Of a stretch of 64,000 nt of DNA, positions 38,516 through 46,784 are shown piece by piece. The stretch is taken from the NCBI RefSeq assembly GCF_009363255.1, contig NZ_CP045319.1, positions 170,385-234,384 on the forward strand. The letters are read 5' to 3'. Position 1 is the stretch's first letter, and every line of letters starts with the position of its first letter. The position numbers and the translations under genes are program-made. The stretch is from Roseivivax sp. THAF197b. GTDB taxonomy: Bacteria; Pseudomonadota; Alphaproteobacteria; Rhodobacterales; Rhodobacteraceae. The notes beneath the pieces were generated by a model, which had not been told where the DNA came from, did no database searches, and worked only from the letters and a program-made list of their open reading frames with translations.

Positions 38516-39563
38516 AGTGCCCTCGGCCGATGCGCTGAAGGAGCTTGAAGAGGGTTTCGCACGCGAAACCACACGCGGGGGCATGCGGCCGCCCATTGCG
38601 GATGTGGTCGCGGATGCGGCGCGATTGTCCGACCCCCTGCCCCACAGCGAACGCGCCGAGGTAGCGCGGGATCGCAGTGATGCAGAGACGCTGCGCGCGG
38701 CCCGGCAGAAAGGTCTTGTCGCGGTCGAGATTCCGCTGGCGGAGATCTCGGTCGATACCCTGTCGCGGGATCGGATGGATGTTGAGGACGAGGCGCTCCA
38801 AGAACTGGTGCGCTCCATCGATGCGCATGGGCTGCGTCTGCCCATCGAGGTCTTCGGGCAAGCGGACGGGAGTTATGCGCTCATTTCCGGGTTCCGGCGG
38901 TTGGCGGCCGTGCGGCAGCTGAACGCAAGCTACGGGTCCACGCAATTCGCGACCATTCCGGCCTTCGTGCGGGCTCCGAAATCTTCGGTCGAGGCAATCC
39001 AGGCCATGATCGAAGAGAACGAGATCCGGGTCGGGATCAGTCAGTATGAACGCGGTCGGGTCGCGGCCATGGCGGTGCATGGCGGTGTGTTCTCCAGTCT
39101 CGATGAGGCGGTTTCGAGCCTATATTCATCCTCATCCAAGGCCAAGCGGTCGAAGATCCGATCCTTCGCCCTGATCCATGAGGAGCTGGGAGATATGCTG
39201 CATTTCCCGAAGGCCCTGAGCGAACGGCAATGCCTTCGCCTTGCCGGGGCGCTGCGTGTCGGTCTCGGAAGTGCAATTCGGGCAGCGTTAGAGACGCAAG
39301 TGATCTCGGATGCGGAGCGGGAATGGGCTATTCTGCTACCTCTGATCGAGGAGGCGGAGACTGGCAATGTCGATAGCGCGCGCGGCGGTCGACCGAAGAA
39401 AGCAGCGAAAGCCGCAGATCCCGGGCGCGAAATCGGGAAAGGTATCCGAATGAAGGTCGGGCGCCGGTCTGACAGCGTGTCGATTACCTTGTCCGGCGCG
39501 GCGCTCGAAGGCGTCGATATCGACACTGTTATTGCCAAGATCGAGTCTCATTTCTCGGAGTGA
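38493..39563 (+). CDS. parB: Plasmid partition protein ParB
   Basis: A 356-residue protein. The ParB/sulfiredoxin-like CTP-binding fold spans about residues 80-170 (L-R-L-P-I-E-V-F-G, L-I-S-G-F-R-R-L-A-A and the arginine-containing E-N-E-I-R-V-G-I-S-Q-Y-E-R). A helix-turn-helix region and a C-terminal dimer domain follow, separated by a basic linker. A parS-like palindrome is embedded in codons 21-26 and another lies just after the stop. Confidence 0.9.
   Translation: MAKRRQLEVPSADALKELEEGFARETTRGGMRPPIADVVADAARLSDPLPHSERAEVARDRSDAETLRAARQKGLVAVEIPLAEISVDTLSRDRMDVEDEALQELVRSIDAHGLRLPIEVFGQADGSYALISGFRRLAAVRQLNASYGSTQFATIPAFVRAPKSSVEAIQAMIEENEIRVGISQYERGRVAAMAVHGGVFSSLDEAVSSLYSSSSKAKRSKIRSFALIHEELGDMLHFPKALSERQCLRLAGALRVGLGSAIRAALETQVISDAEREWAILLPLIEEAETGNVDSARGGRPKKAAKAADPGREIGKGIRMKVGRRSDSVSITLSGAALEGVDIDTVIAKIESHFSE
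38553..38570. promoter_or_regulatory. parS-like palindrome inside parB
   Basis: GGTTTCGC-AC-GCGAAACC: eight-base arms around a two-base centre, in the 5' coding part of parB. It resembles the general parS core GTTTC/GAAAC but with six instead of four inner bases. The second site (39591-39614) keeps the same six-base inner spacing. Confidence 0.6.
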
Positions 39564-39590
39564 ACGCTCAAAATCGACGCTACACTGTGA

Positions 39591-39619
39591 CGGGGTTTCG
39601 CGCGCGAAACCCCGTTTTT
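39591..39619 (+). terminator. Perfect 24-bp palindrome plus T-tract after parB: parS-like site and terminator
   Basis: CGGGGTTTCGCG followed directly by its exact reverse complement (39591-39614), then TTTTT. As RNA it forms a strong hairpin with a T-run, ending the parAB transcript. As DNA its GTTTC-N6-GAAAC centre copies the palindrome inside parB, so it may double as a centromere site. Confidence 0.7.
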
Positions 39620-39697
39620 CGTGCAACGTCCGGCGCCTTTGGAGCCTCTTAGTAGATTTGACCAAGGTTCTGATCGTCCTCGTTCAGGAGAGAGCTG

Positions 39698-39967
39698 ATG
39701 CCGATTTTCGACCCTTTCAAAGGCCAGTCCGCTGGCTACGATTCCCCCGCGACGCATGGATTTGCCATCGTGCCGGATGATGCGGCGGAGCTGACCGCCC
39801 TGCCCCGTGGTGTCATCCTTGGGCAGTCCGGCGACCTCGCCGTGGTCTTCCAGAGCGGCGAATCCGTGACGTTCCGCAACCTCGCGGAAGGCATCGTCTA
39901 CCCCTTCCGAGTGCGGGCGGTTCTGTCGACGGGTACGACCGCGGCTGACATCATCGGAGTGTATTGA
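39698..39967 (+). CDS. ghsA: Head-spike base protein, RCAP_rcc01079 (GhsA) family
   Basis: An 89-residue protein. It has the family pattern: a short lead, I-V-P-D-D-A-A-E-L near residue 24, a beta-rich core, and the ending S-T-G-T-T-A-A-D-I. In Rhodobacter capsulatus the homologue forms the base of head spikes on the GTA particle that bind the recipient capsule. Related small proteins also occur in tailed phages. GGAGAGAG precedes the ATG. It overlaps ghsB by one base. No capsid or tail genes are in the window, so this is a stand-alone spike locus, as in R. capsulatus. Confidence 0.75.
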   Translation: MPIFDPFKGQSAGYDSPATHGFAIVPDDAAELTALPRGVILGQSGDLAVVFQSGESVTFRNLAEGIVYPFRVRAVLSTGTTAADIIGVY

Positions 39968-41310
39968 TGCTTGGCGTTCAGGCGGGCCTGCGCATGAGCG
40001 CCCTGCCCGCGACGCGTCATCGACCGCCGCCGGGATTTGCGAATAGCGGTGTACTTTTTCAATTGGCGCCACGCTCTTCGCGCGGAAAGATCATGAGCGG
40101 ACTTGATCCGCGAAGTCTTGTGGATCCTGCGATCTGGTCGGGTCCGCTTTTCCACGTGGATAGTGAGCAAGGCGATGATGGTCGCTCCGGCCTCGGCGGT
40201 TTTGACGGCGATTTTTCGGAGGCTGTCCGCACTATCTATCGGGCTTTCGAGTTGGGCAATGCGACGGGTGCGGCTTATCGTGTGGCGATCAAGCCGGGCC
40301 TCTACCAGGAATCGTCCTTCACGAAGAACGGTCAGCGGGAGCCGTCCCATCCCGTGGCGATCCTCGGATGGGGTGGCGCCGTGCGGTACCGCACCGGCCC
40401 CCACAGCGTGACTTGGGCGGATCAGGGCGGCACTTTCACGACCTCGCTTTCAGCCGTTCGGCGGGTGTTTCGCAGCGATGAGACCACCGAAGCCGGGATC
40501 GCGCGCGAGCTGACGCAGGTCGAAGATGAGGGGGTATGTGCTGCGACGCCAAACTCATGGTGCGATGTCAGCGGGACGATCCACGTCAATATCGGCGCGG
40601 TGCCGGGACCGTCTGATATCATCCTTCTGCGCAGCTTCCACGGAGCGCGCTTTCTCTCGCACAGCCATGACCTCTATCTGGAGGACATCCACTGCGAGGG
40701 CGGCATCACCGGCACGCTGCATTGCGACGCAACCGCCACGCGGAACATCGTCGGCGTGCGGTCGAGCTTCCGCTACGCCGCGCCGTCAAACCCGAACGCG
40801 CCCTATGACGCGGTGCGCATTCGACGAACCAAAGGGCTGTGTGCGTTCTTCGATTGCGACGCCTCTGGTGGGGCAAAGGACGGATGGTCGTTTCACGAGG
40901 ATGGCAACGCGGGAATGGAGGTGCTTTTGGAGAATTGCCGGGGTACGGGAAACGGCGCCGGGACGGCCACATCCTGCAATGGCTTCACGACCCATGATGG
41001 CGTGGTCGCGGCGCTCCTGGGCGGCGTCTTCGGCTATTCGTCGAACGGGACCGAGTTGCACTGCATACAAAATACGAAAACCTGGTGCCTGGGCACGACC
41101 GCGATAGCCCGGGACAGCGACGGCACATCGGTGGCGTTCAAATGCTCGAACGCCGCGCAGATGTGGCTGGAGAAGACGCAAGCCGATGCCAGCGGTGCGG
41201 GCACCGCGCTTGCCATCGAGGCCAATGGCGGAACGGTTCTGACCCGTGGACATCAAAGCCGGGCAGGGGGCACCGCCACGTCGAACGGTGGTTCGATCTC
41301 GACGTTCTGA
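39967..41310 (+). CDS. ghsB: Head-spike fibre protein (GhsB-like), beta-helix
   Basis: A 447-residue protein. After a ~30-residue N-terminus comes a domain starting F-H-V-D-S-E-Q-G-D-D-G-R-S-G and then Gly/Asn-rich repeating short strands (for example L-Y-L-E-D-I-H-C-E-G-G-I-T-G and L-L-E-N-C-R-G-T-G-N-G-A-G), typical of right-handed parallel beta-helices in phage spikes. Placement after the spike-base gene with TGATG coupling supports a GhsB role: the polysaccharide-binding fibre. No signal peptide. No hydrolase active site can be assigned by eye. Its 3' end overlaps the opposite-strand glycosyltransferase gene by 58 bases. Confidence 0.68.
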   Translation: MLGVQAGLRMSALPATRHRPPPGFANSGVLFQLAPRSSRGKIMSGLDPRSLVDPAIWSGPLFHVDSEQGDDGRSGLGGFDGDFSEAVRTIYRAFELGNATGAAYRVAIKPGLYQESSFTKNGQREPSHPVAILGWGGAVRYRTGPHSVTWADQGGTFTTSLSAVRRVFRSDETTEAGIARELTQVEDEGVCAATPNSWCDVSGTIHVNIGAVPGPSDIILLRSFHGARFLSHSHDLYLEDIHCEGGITGTLHCDATATRNIVGVRSSFRYAAPSNPNAPYDAVRIRRTKGLCAFFDCDASGGAKDGWSFHEDGNAGMEVLLENCRGTGNGAGTATSCNGFTTHDGVVAALLGGVFGYSSNGTELHCIQNTKTWCLGTTAIARDSDGTSVAFKCSNAAQMWLEKTQADASGAGTALAIEANGGTVLTRGHQSRAGGTATSNGGSISTF

Positions 41311-42386
41311 ACGAGGGCGCGCGCGAGGTCGGACCAGTCTGGTAAGGCCTCCGGCCGCCTCCGCCAGGTTTCGCAGCGAAACGCCGCGTCGGGCTGCTCG
41401 TATCCGAGAAGGGCCGGGACGGATGGATGGCACAATCTGTCCGGTCCGAGAATGGGCAGCCCGTAATGGCGGTAAAGCTGGATCCGGTTGGAATGTGCGC
41501 GCTGATACTCAACGCCCGGACAGTCGCGATACGCAGCGAGCCCGACATCGGCATGCGCCACGAGATCGAGCATTTGGCAGTAGGGAAGCTCCCCATGCAG
41601 AACCAGATTGGCGGGCAGGGCGTCGGGGCGCTCTTTCACGCGGCCGACGATGTGGCATCGCCAAAGCGGGTGATCTTGGGCCCAATCCGACAGGCGCCGC
41701 AGATCGATATGGCTGGTGCCTGCGCAAACAGCCTCAACCGGGTGCCGGGGCAGGTACGGATCGGCCATGCCGTCCTTGGCGGGCAGGGTGTCGCGCGGAA
41801 CACCCATCGGGTCGAGCGTCACGTTGGGGTGGTCGAAGCGACGCGCCAGTTCCGGGCTGGCCAAGCTAAGCCGGTCACACATCCCGGCCCAGCGTTCCTC
41901 CGACGCTTTGAGCCATCGGGGCAGGCGCATCGCCGAGACATCATCGTTGATGCGGTAGGTGATGGACGCGTCCGGCGCCATTCGCCTTATCAGCGGAACG
42001 AGCGCCAAGGGCAGGCCGCTTTCCACGATCACGACATCCGCGCGTGAGATCGGGTCTGACAGGATAGGTACCCATTTACGGGATGATATTTGCCAGGCCC
42101 GACCAAGCATCACATCAAGAGACGGGCTGCCGGTCACCACGGGGTGGAAGGCCTGCGGGAGGAACAGGTGGTGCAGCCTTGGGCCAAGGCAGGTGCGCCC
42201 CCGGCGCGGCGCGCGACTTGGCGCGTCTCCGCTCCGGCGCTGTTTCAAACGCGCAAGATGCGAATACCCGATGGTTGCGAAATCGACCTCCCACCCGGCA
42301 TCGACCAGCGCATCGGCAATCCAATGAAAGCTGGCTCGGCGATCCGACCATGGCAGATGCGTGGACAGCAGAACCGCGCGCTTCAT
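41253..42386 (-). CDS. GumK-like glycosyltransferase (GT-B, glucuronosyltransferase-type)
   Basis: A 377-residue GT-B enzyme. Its start (V-L-L-S-T-H-L-P-W-S-D-R-R-A-S-F-H-W-I-A-D-A-L) and the T-Y-R-I-N-D-D motif near residue 150 resemble GumK-family 2-beta-glucuronyltransferases, which add glucuronate to a lipid-linked sugar during exopolysaccharide assembly. Donor and acceptor are inferred. Start ATG 42386 overlaps the flippase stop (ATGA). It is the last gene of the leftward operon. Confidence 0.75.
   Translation of the reverse strand: MKRAVLLSTHLPWSDRRASFHWIADALVDAGWEVDFATIGYSHLARLKQRRSGDAPSRAPRRGRTCLGPRLHHLFLPQAFHPVVTGSPSLDVMLGRAWQISSRKWVPILSDPISRADVVIVESGLPLALVPLIRRMAPDASITYRINDDVSAMRLPRWLKASEERWAGMCDRLSLASPELARRFDHPNVTLDPMGVPRDTLPAKDGMADPYLPRHPVEAVCAGTSHIDLRRLSDWAQDHPLWRCHIVGRVKERPDALPANLVLHGELPYCQMLDLVAHADVGLAAYRDCPGVEYQRAHSNRIQLYRHYGLPILGPDRLCHPSVPALLGYEQPDAAFRCETWRRRPEALPDWSDLARALVQNVEIEPPFDVAVPPARL
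41368..41382. promoter_or_regulatory. Third GTTTCGC/GCGAAAC palindrome
   Basis: GTTTCGC-A-GCGAAAC inside the GumK-like gene, about 1.8 kb from the parB-end site. The inner spacing is five bases instead of six, so it may be a weak parS copy or chance. Confidence 0.3.
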
Positions 42387-43711
42387 GAGACGACGAGCCG
42401 TGGCCGCATCGCGGCGGTCTTGGTCGCGGCGAGGTAGAGCAGCGAGCCAAGGCCGATCAGGGCCAGCAGCCGCAGCGGAGAGGGATCCAGAACGAGCAGG
42501 GGCGTGGATCCGAGCAGCATCACCGTCGGTGCGAGAAGCATGCGAAGGGACGGCATGTGGGCGATTGGCCAGCCTGCACGATTGCCGATGAGGCTTTGGC
42601 CGAGCCAGAAGATGAGGGCGACGACAGACAGGCCCGCGCAGGCTTGGAGGAACGTATGGTCTTGAGATATCCAGATCGCGGCGCCGGAGGCTCCGAGAAG
42701 TCCGGCGCTTCGGCACAGCAGGAACCCCGTGCGACCGCTGGCTGCCATGGCTTGCAGCCAGGGCATCGATAGTGCCGCGAAGAGGCCGAAGGGCGCCAGC
42801 GCGCGAAGGAGAGGCGTCACCATCTCAGCATGTGTCGCACCGACAGCCACCAGCGCGATATCGGGCGCGGCGATAAAGAGACCCGGCCACGCCCACATCG
42901 CGATCCGTGCGGTGTGCTGCGTGGTCTCTGACAGGAGCTGGGGCGCGCGGCGCAAGGCGGGCAGGGCAGCAAGGCGCAGGGGGGCGAGGGTCATCGCCTC
43001 GGTCAATTGCACGAGCCGCACAGCGATCTGGAACGCGCCTGCGGCGGCAAGGCCGAAGAAGCCCGCGACGAGCATTTGCGCCAGTGGGAAAAGACCGGAC
43101 GAGAGCATGTCCCGGGCCCCGATCTCCGCCGGACGTCGCCAGAGATTTGCAAGCTGTTTGCGCGCAGGCCACGAGCAGCGGAGCGGCATCGCCACAAGGG
43201 CCAGCGCGGAGGTCGCAGCTGTCGCAGTCAGGGCGAAAACCGCGAGAGCATAAACCCCCGCTCCCAGCCACAGCGCCAGAGCCGCAGAGATCGCAGCCAA
43301 GGCTTGCGCGGCCACGGTGCGGAGCGCGAGGCTGCGCAGGTCCATGCGTTTGCGCAACTGCCCTTCCGGCACGGCGCCGAACGCGCCGAGAAGCGGCAAG
43401 GCGGAGAGGAGCGCCATAAGCGGCAGATCAACGACCAGACCAACGGTCAGAAAGCAGGCCGACACCGCGCCGCCGAGGATCAGGCAGAGGCCGGTCAGGG
43501 CGCGAATGTCGGCGCGGCGCTCCGCCACGAGGATGACCGCTTCGGAGAACCCGATCCGCAGGGCGTTCTGAAGCAATCGTATCGGCGCGAGGCAGACCGC
43601 AAAACGCCCGAGATCGTCGAGGGACAGCACGCGGGCCGCAGCCAGGAACACCAGCGCCGACAGCCCCAGCCGGGACCATTGCAGGAGCACCGCCCAGCCT
43701 GCGCCGGTCAA
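42383..43711 (-). CDS. Polysaccharide flippase (Wzx/MATE-like oligosaccharide transporter)
   Basis: A 442-residue protein with about 12-14 hydrophobic helices. It begins A-V-L-L-Q-W-S-R-L-G-L-S-A-L-V-F-L-A-A-A-R as in O-antigen/teichoic-acid flippases, with the family segment L-R-K-R-M-D-L-R-S-L. It would flip the lipid-linked repeat unit to the periplasm. Start is the TTG at 43711, overlapping the acyltransferase stop (TTGA); upstream in-frame sequence lies inside the acyltransferase gene and was rejected. Confidence 0.8.
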   Translation of the reverse strand: MTGAGWAVLLQWSRLGLSALVFLAAARVLSLDDLGRFAVCLAPIRLLQNALRIGFSEAVILVAERRADIRALTGLCLILGGAVSACFLTVGLVVDLPLMALLSALPLLGAFGAVPEGQLRKRMDLRSLALRTVAAQALAAISAALALWLGAGVYALAVFALTATAATSALALVAMPLRCSWPARKQLANLWRRPAEIGARDMLSSGLFPLAQMLVAGFFGLAAAGAFQIAVRLVQLTEAMTLAPLRLAALPALRRAPQLLSETTQHTARIAMWAWPGLFIAAPDIALVAVGATHAEMVTPLLRALAPFGLFAALSMPWLQAMAASGRTGFLLCRSAGLLGASGAAIWISQDHTFLQACAGLSVVALIFWLGQSLIGNRAGWPIAHMPSLRMLLAPTVMLLGSTPLLVLDPSPLRLLALIGLGSLLYLAATKTAAMRPRLVVS

Positions 43712-44754
43712 TGCCGGACCACCGCTGCGCGAGGCGGCGCGGTGTTCAGCGCCTGGGCCACGGGACGTTCCAAAAGCGTGAAGACGATCCAGCCGATGCC
43801 GGCCGCAAGGATGATCGCGACGGCGCAGAACAGGGACGCAGACCAGGGGGCGGCGGGGAGCAATGGCAGTAGGACCAGCGTCAGAGCCCGAAGCGTGAAA
43901 CGGTGCGAGAGGTATATCGCGAAGCTTGCGTCGCCGATCCATTGCAGCGGCCAATGCATGCGCGGTGCGGCAAGCGTCACGGCAGCAACGATCATTGCTG
44001 CGGGCAGTCCCGCCGCGATGAAGCGGGGCAGGGGGGTGCCGTCGAGTGCGATCAACAGGATCAGACCGACGAGGCCGAGTGCCAAGGCAAGAGGCGCATT
44101 CCCGCGCCGCACATGCCACAGCCGGGCAAGGGCCATGCCGAAGACGAATTCAAGACAGATCGGGTTCGTGGCAAAGACCCAGATTGTCTTGACCTGATCG
44201 GGTGTCACGGATGGCAAGGGGCCCTCAGAGCCGCTGAGCGCGCCGAGGAGTGCCAGAAAGGCAAACAGGCCGCTAACTGCCAGAACAGGGCGTTTGAGCG
44301 TCATGCAGGCGCTCAGAGCGGCGTAGAAGGCCATCTCATAGTTGAGCGTCCATCCCGGCGACAAGACGGGTGCTATCCGGCCATCGTACCGTTCTGTGGG
44401 GAAAAACAGGTAGGATCCAAGGATCTGGCCGGGCGAAAGGTCTGTTTCCTTGATGGCGCCGGGCGCGGTCAGCAGCGCCAATACCATCAAGGTGGTGAAA
44501 AGGTAGTAAAGCGGCGCGATGCGGAGGAACCGGCGAGCGAGGAAAGCGCCCGCCCCCGCGCGCCATTTGTCGGCGGAGCGGATCACGATGAAGCCCGAGA
44601 TCACGAAGAACAGATCGACGCCGCGCGTCCACGGGATCGCATCGCCGGGCAGGTCGATGGCGAAGTAATGCTCCGCCTCGGCGATGACATGCCCCGTCAG
44701 CACCATCAGAACCGCAAGCGCCCGCGCGAATTGGAGGCCTTCAAGCCGCTCCAT
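43708..44754 (-). CDS. Acyltransferase 3-family membrane protein (OafA-like)
   Basis: A 348-residue protein with about ten membrane helices. It has the acyltransferase-3 motifs L-E-G-L-Q-F-A-R-A-L-A-V-L-M-V-L-T-G-H at residues 3-21 (His catalytic) and G-V-D-L-F-F-V-I-S-G-F near residue 45, followed by R-F-L-R-I-A-P-L-Y-Y. It O-acetylates or otherwise acylates the polysaccharide. It overlaps the upstream polymerase-like gene by 14 bases. Confidence 0.88.
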   Translation of the reverse strand: MERLEGLQFARALAVLMVLTGHVIAEAEHYFAIDLPGDAIPWTRGVDLFFVISGFIVIRSADKWRAGAGAFLARRFLRIAPLYYLFTTLMVLALLTAPGAIKETDLSPGQILGSYLFFPTERYDGRIAPVLSPGWTLNYEMAFYAALSACMTLKRPVLAVSGLFAFLALLGALSGSEGPLPSVTPDQVKTIWVFATNPICLEFVFGMALARLWHVRRGNAPLALALGLVGLILLIALDGTPLPRFIAAGLPAAMIVAAVTLAAPRMHWPLQWIGDASFAIYLSHRFTLRALTLVLLPLLPAAPWSASLFCAVAIILAAGIGWIVFTLLERPVAQALNTAPPRAAVVRH

Positions 44755-45988
44755 GGGCGGACTCCATCGTCGGTGGGCAAGTTCGGATCCTGCGTCCGGA
44801 CCGGTACACCCAAAGGATGCAGAGCGTCCCGAAGATCAGGTTCTGGTGCAGCAGGTAATTGCCATGCGGGGAAAACAGCAGCGCGGCCCCGATCTGCGCG
44901 TAGAGAATGGCCCCCAGAAGGCTTTCCCGTGCGCGGTGATAGGCGATGCGCGCCAGGAAGAACGCAAATGCCAGGAAAAGCGCCCCGCCAAATGGTCCGA
45001 AATCCACGTAAGGCCCTGAGAAAAGGGAAAATTCACCGCCTCCGCGCGCTTCTTCCAAAGCGTCGATCTGAGCCGGGAAAGTCGCATCATACACGCCGTC
45101 AAGACCCATGAGGATCACCGGTCCCCGGAAGCTCACACCGCCGAGAGTGTGCGGGATATCCGTCTCGAACGGGGCGAAGCTGTTCCACAGATCATTGACG
45201 AAATAGAACGCAAGCTTCTGCCCGGCGATGGTCAGAACCGGATCGGACAGGGTGGGATTGGTCAGCGCCTCGCGCAGCACCCAGATTCCGCAGAACAGGG
45301 TGGCCAGAAGCGGGATCAGGAACACCGCGCGCAACCGGCCCTTGGCGAGGCTCCATGCCAGCCAGGACGAGATCAGGAACTGCATCAGCAGAATCCGCTG
45401 GCTCAGCACGATGGGCAGAACGAGCAGGCAGAACGCGCTGAGCAGGATGATCCGCCATGCGCGTCTTCTCCCCTGCCGCGACAGCGAACCGGACGCGATC
45501 AGCGCCGTGGCAAGGCAGGCCAGCGCGGGCAGGGCGCCGTAGCTGAGCCGCATTCCGGGAAAGAGCGTGTTGTCGAGAAGGATGCTGCGCAGGATCGCGG
45601 GTTCTTCTTGCGCAAGATGCAGGAAATGGCCGGGCCCGCCCGCCTTGGGCACCGACAGGAGGATCCAGACCAGCGTGATGGCGACGAACACCCTGGTCAG
45701 TCGCTCCGCGCGGTGCACAACCAGATCGGGTGCGACCCCGATCCTGAATGCCGCGCGCGGCGTCGACACCAACTGCGCCGAAAGGCTTCCGGCAAGCGCG
45801 GACAGCATAGCGATCACGAGCCAAAGCCCGCCCAACAGCCCGAACCGGTCGAGGGTGATACCCGACCGCGCCATGAAAAGCGGCAGAAGGTCGAACGTGT
45901 CCGGCATCGCAAGGGCGATCCAGGCGATCCCTCCCGAAAGGCACCATGTCAGTGTCAGGAGCGACAGGGGAGAGAGGAGCCCGATCAC
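44741..45988 (-). CDS. Polytopic membrane protein, possible Wzy-type polysaccharide polymerase
   Basis: A 415-residue protein with about 11-12 hydrophobic segments and a large periplasmic-like loop (around G-L-D-G-V-Y-D-A-T-F-P-A). The layout and position between flippase/acyltransferase and sulfotransferase genes fit a Wzy polymerase; Wzy sequences are too variable for a firm call. GTG 45988 gives GTGA overlap with the sulfotransferase stop; GTG 45997 adds three residues. Confidence 0.6.
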   Translation of the reverse strand: MIGLLSPLSLLTLTWCLSGGIAWIALAMPDTFDLLPLFMARSGITLDRFGLLGGLWLVIAMLSALAGSLSAQLVSTPRAAFRIGVAPDLVVHRAERLTRVFVAITLVWILLSVPKAGGPGHFLHLAQEEPAILRSILLDNTLFPGMRLSYGALPALACLATALIASGSLSRQGRRRAWRIILLSAFCLLVLPIVLSQRILLMQFLISSWLAWSLAKGRLRAVFLIPLLATLFCGIWVLREALTNPTLSDPVLTIAGQKLAFYFVNDLWNSFAPFETDIPHTLGGVSFRGPVILMGLDGVYDATFPAQIDALEEARGGGEFSLFSGPYVDFGPFGGALFLAFAFFLARIAYHRARESLLGAILYAQIGAALLFSPHGNYLLHQNLIFGTLCILWVYRSGRRIRTCPPTMESAHGAA

Positions 45989-46749
45989 GCGGCGCACCGA
46001 TCCGGAAAACGCGTCTCATAGATCTCGATATCGGCCGCGCAGACCGTTTCGATCCGGCGTCGCAGGCCTTTCGACAGTGCAGGTGCCGCGGGGGCGCGGT
46101 TGCGCGACAGCATCGGCAGGGGCGAGGCCACCATCCGCGCAAGATCGCGCCGGAAGAGGTCCGCCGCCTCCAGTCGGCCCACCAGATCGAGACTGTTCAG
46201 GCCCGATTTGGCGCGGATAATCTCTGCGGTCATGTCTCCATCGGGCTGCGCCCACTCGCCCGAGAAATAGAACAGGACCTGCGATCCGATCCGCCAGGCA
46301 TCCCGTGTCTCGCAAAACGCATCGATGTTTTGCGGGCGTGCCGGGTCCGGGTGGGCCCGCTGCAGGTAGTGGTAATGCGACACGAACCGCGCCACCGGAT
46401 CGCGCAGGAGCGTCACCCACCGGTGCCCTTGCCCCGGACCGGCATGCAAATCCGGCGCGTAATGGGCGTGCGCGGCGATGACCTGCTTGCCCCGCTCCAA
46501 CTGGCGCAAAAGCGCGATCCTGCGCTGTGCGTAATCGGCGCGGATCAGGGCGTCGCCCGCAAGAGCTGGCTCCAGCGACAGCGCCGCCTTGCGTGTGGCC
46601 GCAAGGTCGATCGTGGCCTGCGAATAGAAGCTGCGCAGCCGCAACGCCGCGCCGAAGCTCGACCCGCCGCATTTCGGGACATGGATGTAGACCACTGGGC
46701 GCAAGACAGGCTCCTGAAGCGCATTAGGCATTTGGTAACCATCGCGCAT
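45985..46749 (-). CDS. Sulfotransferase-family protein
   Basis: A 254-residue PAPS-dependent enzyme. The 5'-phosphosulfate loop is H-V-P-K-C-G-G-S-S near residues 23-31, and the 3'-phosphate motif is L-L-R-D-P-V-A-R-F-V-S-H-Y near residues 113-125. It probably sulfates the exopolysaccharide, a modification common in marine bacteria. It is first in the leftward operon sulfotransferase, polymerase, acyltransferase, flippase, GumK. ATG 46731 is an alternative start and would leave more room behind the CtrA-type site at 46756. Confidence 0.82.
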   Translation of the reverse strand: MRDGYQMPNALQEPVLRPVVYIHVPKCGGSSFGAALRLRSFYSQATIDLAATRKAALSLEPALAGDALIRADYAQRRIALLRQLERGKQVIAAHAHYAPDLHAGPGQGHRWVTLLRDPVARFVSHYHYLQRAHPDPARPQNIDAFCETRDAWRIGSQVLFYFSGEWAQPDGDMTAEIIRAKSGLNSLDLVGRLEAADLFRRDLARMVASPLPMLSRNRAPAAPALSKGLRRRIETVCAADIEIYETRFPDRCAA

Positions 46750-46755
46750 GCAGGG

Positions 46756-46770
46756 TTAACGCGAGTTTAA
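46756..46770. promoter_or_regulatory. CtrA-type binding site TTAA-N7-TTAA in a divergent EPS promoter
   Basis: TTAACGCGAGTTTAA reads on the minus strand as TTAA-N7-TTAAC, the full CtrA consensus. It lies in the 35-base gap between the sulfotransferase operon (minus) and the glycosyltransferase operon (plus). The motif is rare by chance at this GC content. CtrA control is inferred. Confidence 0.6.
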
Positions 46771-46784
46771 TGCGGAGCGGCGTG

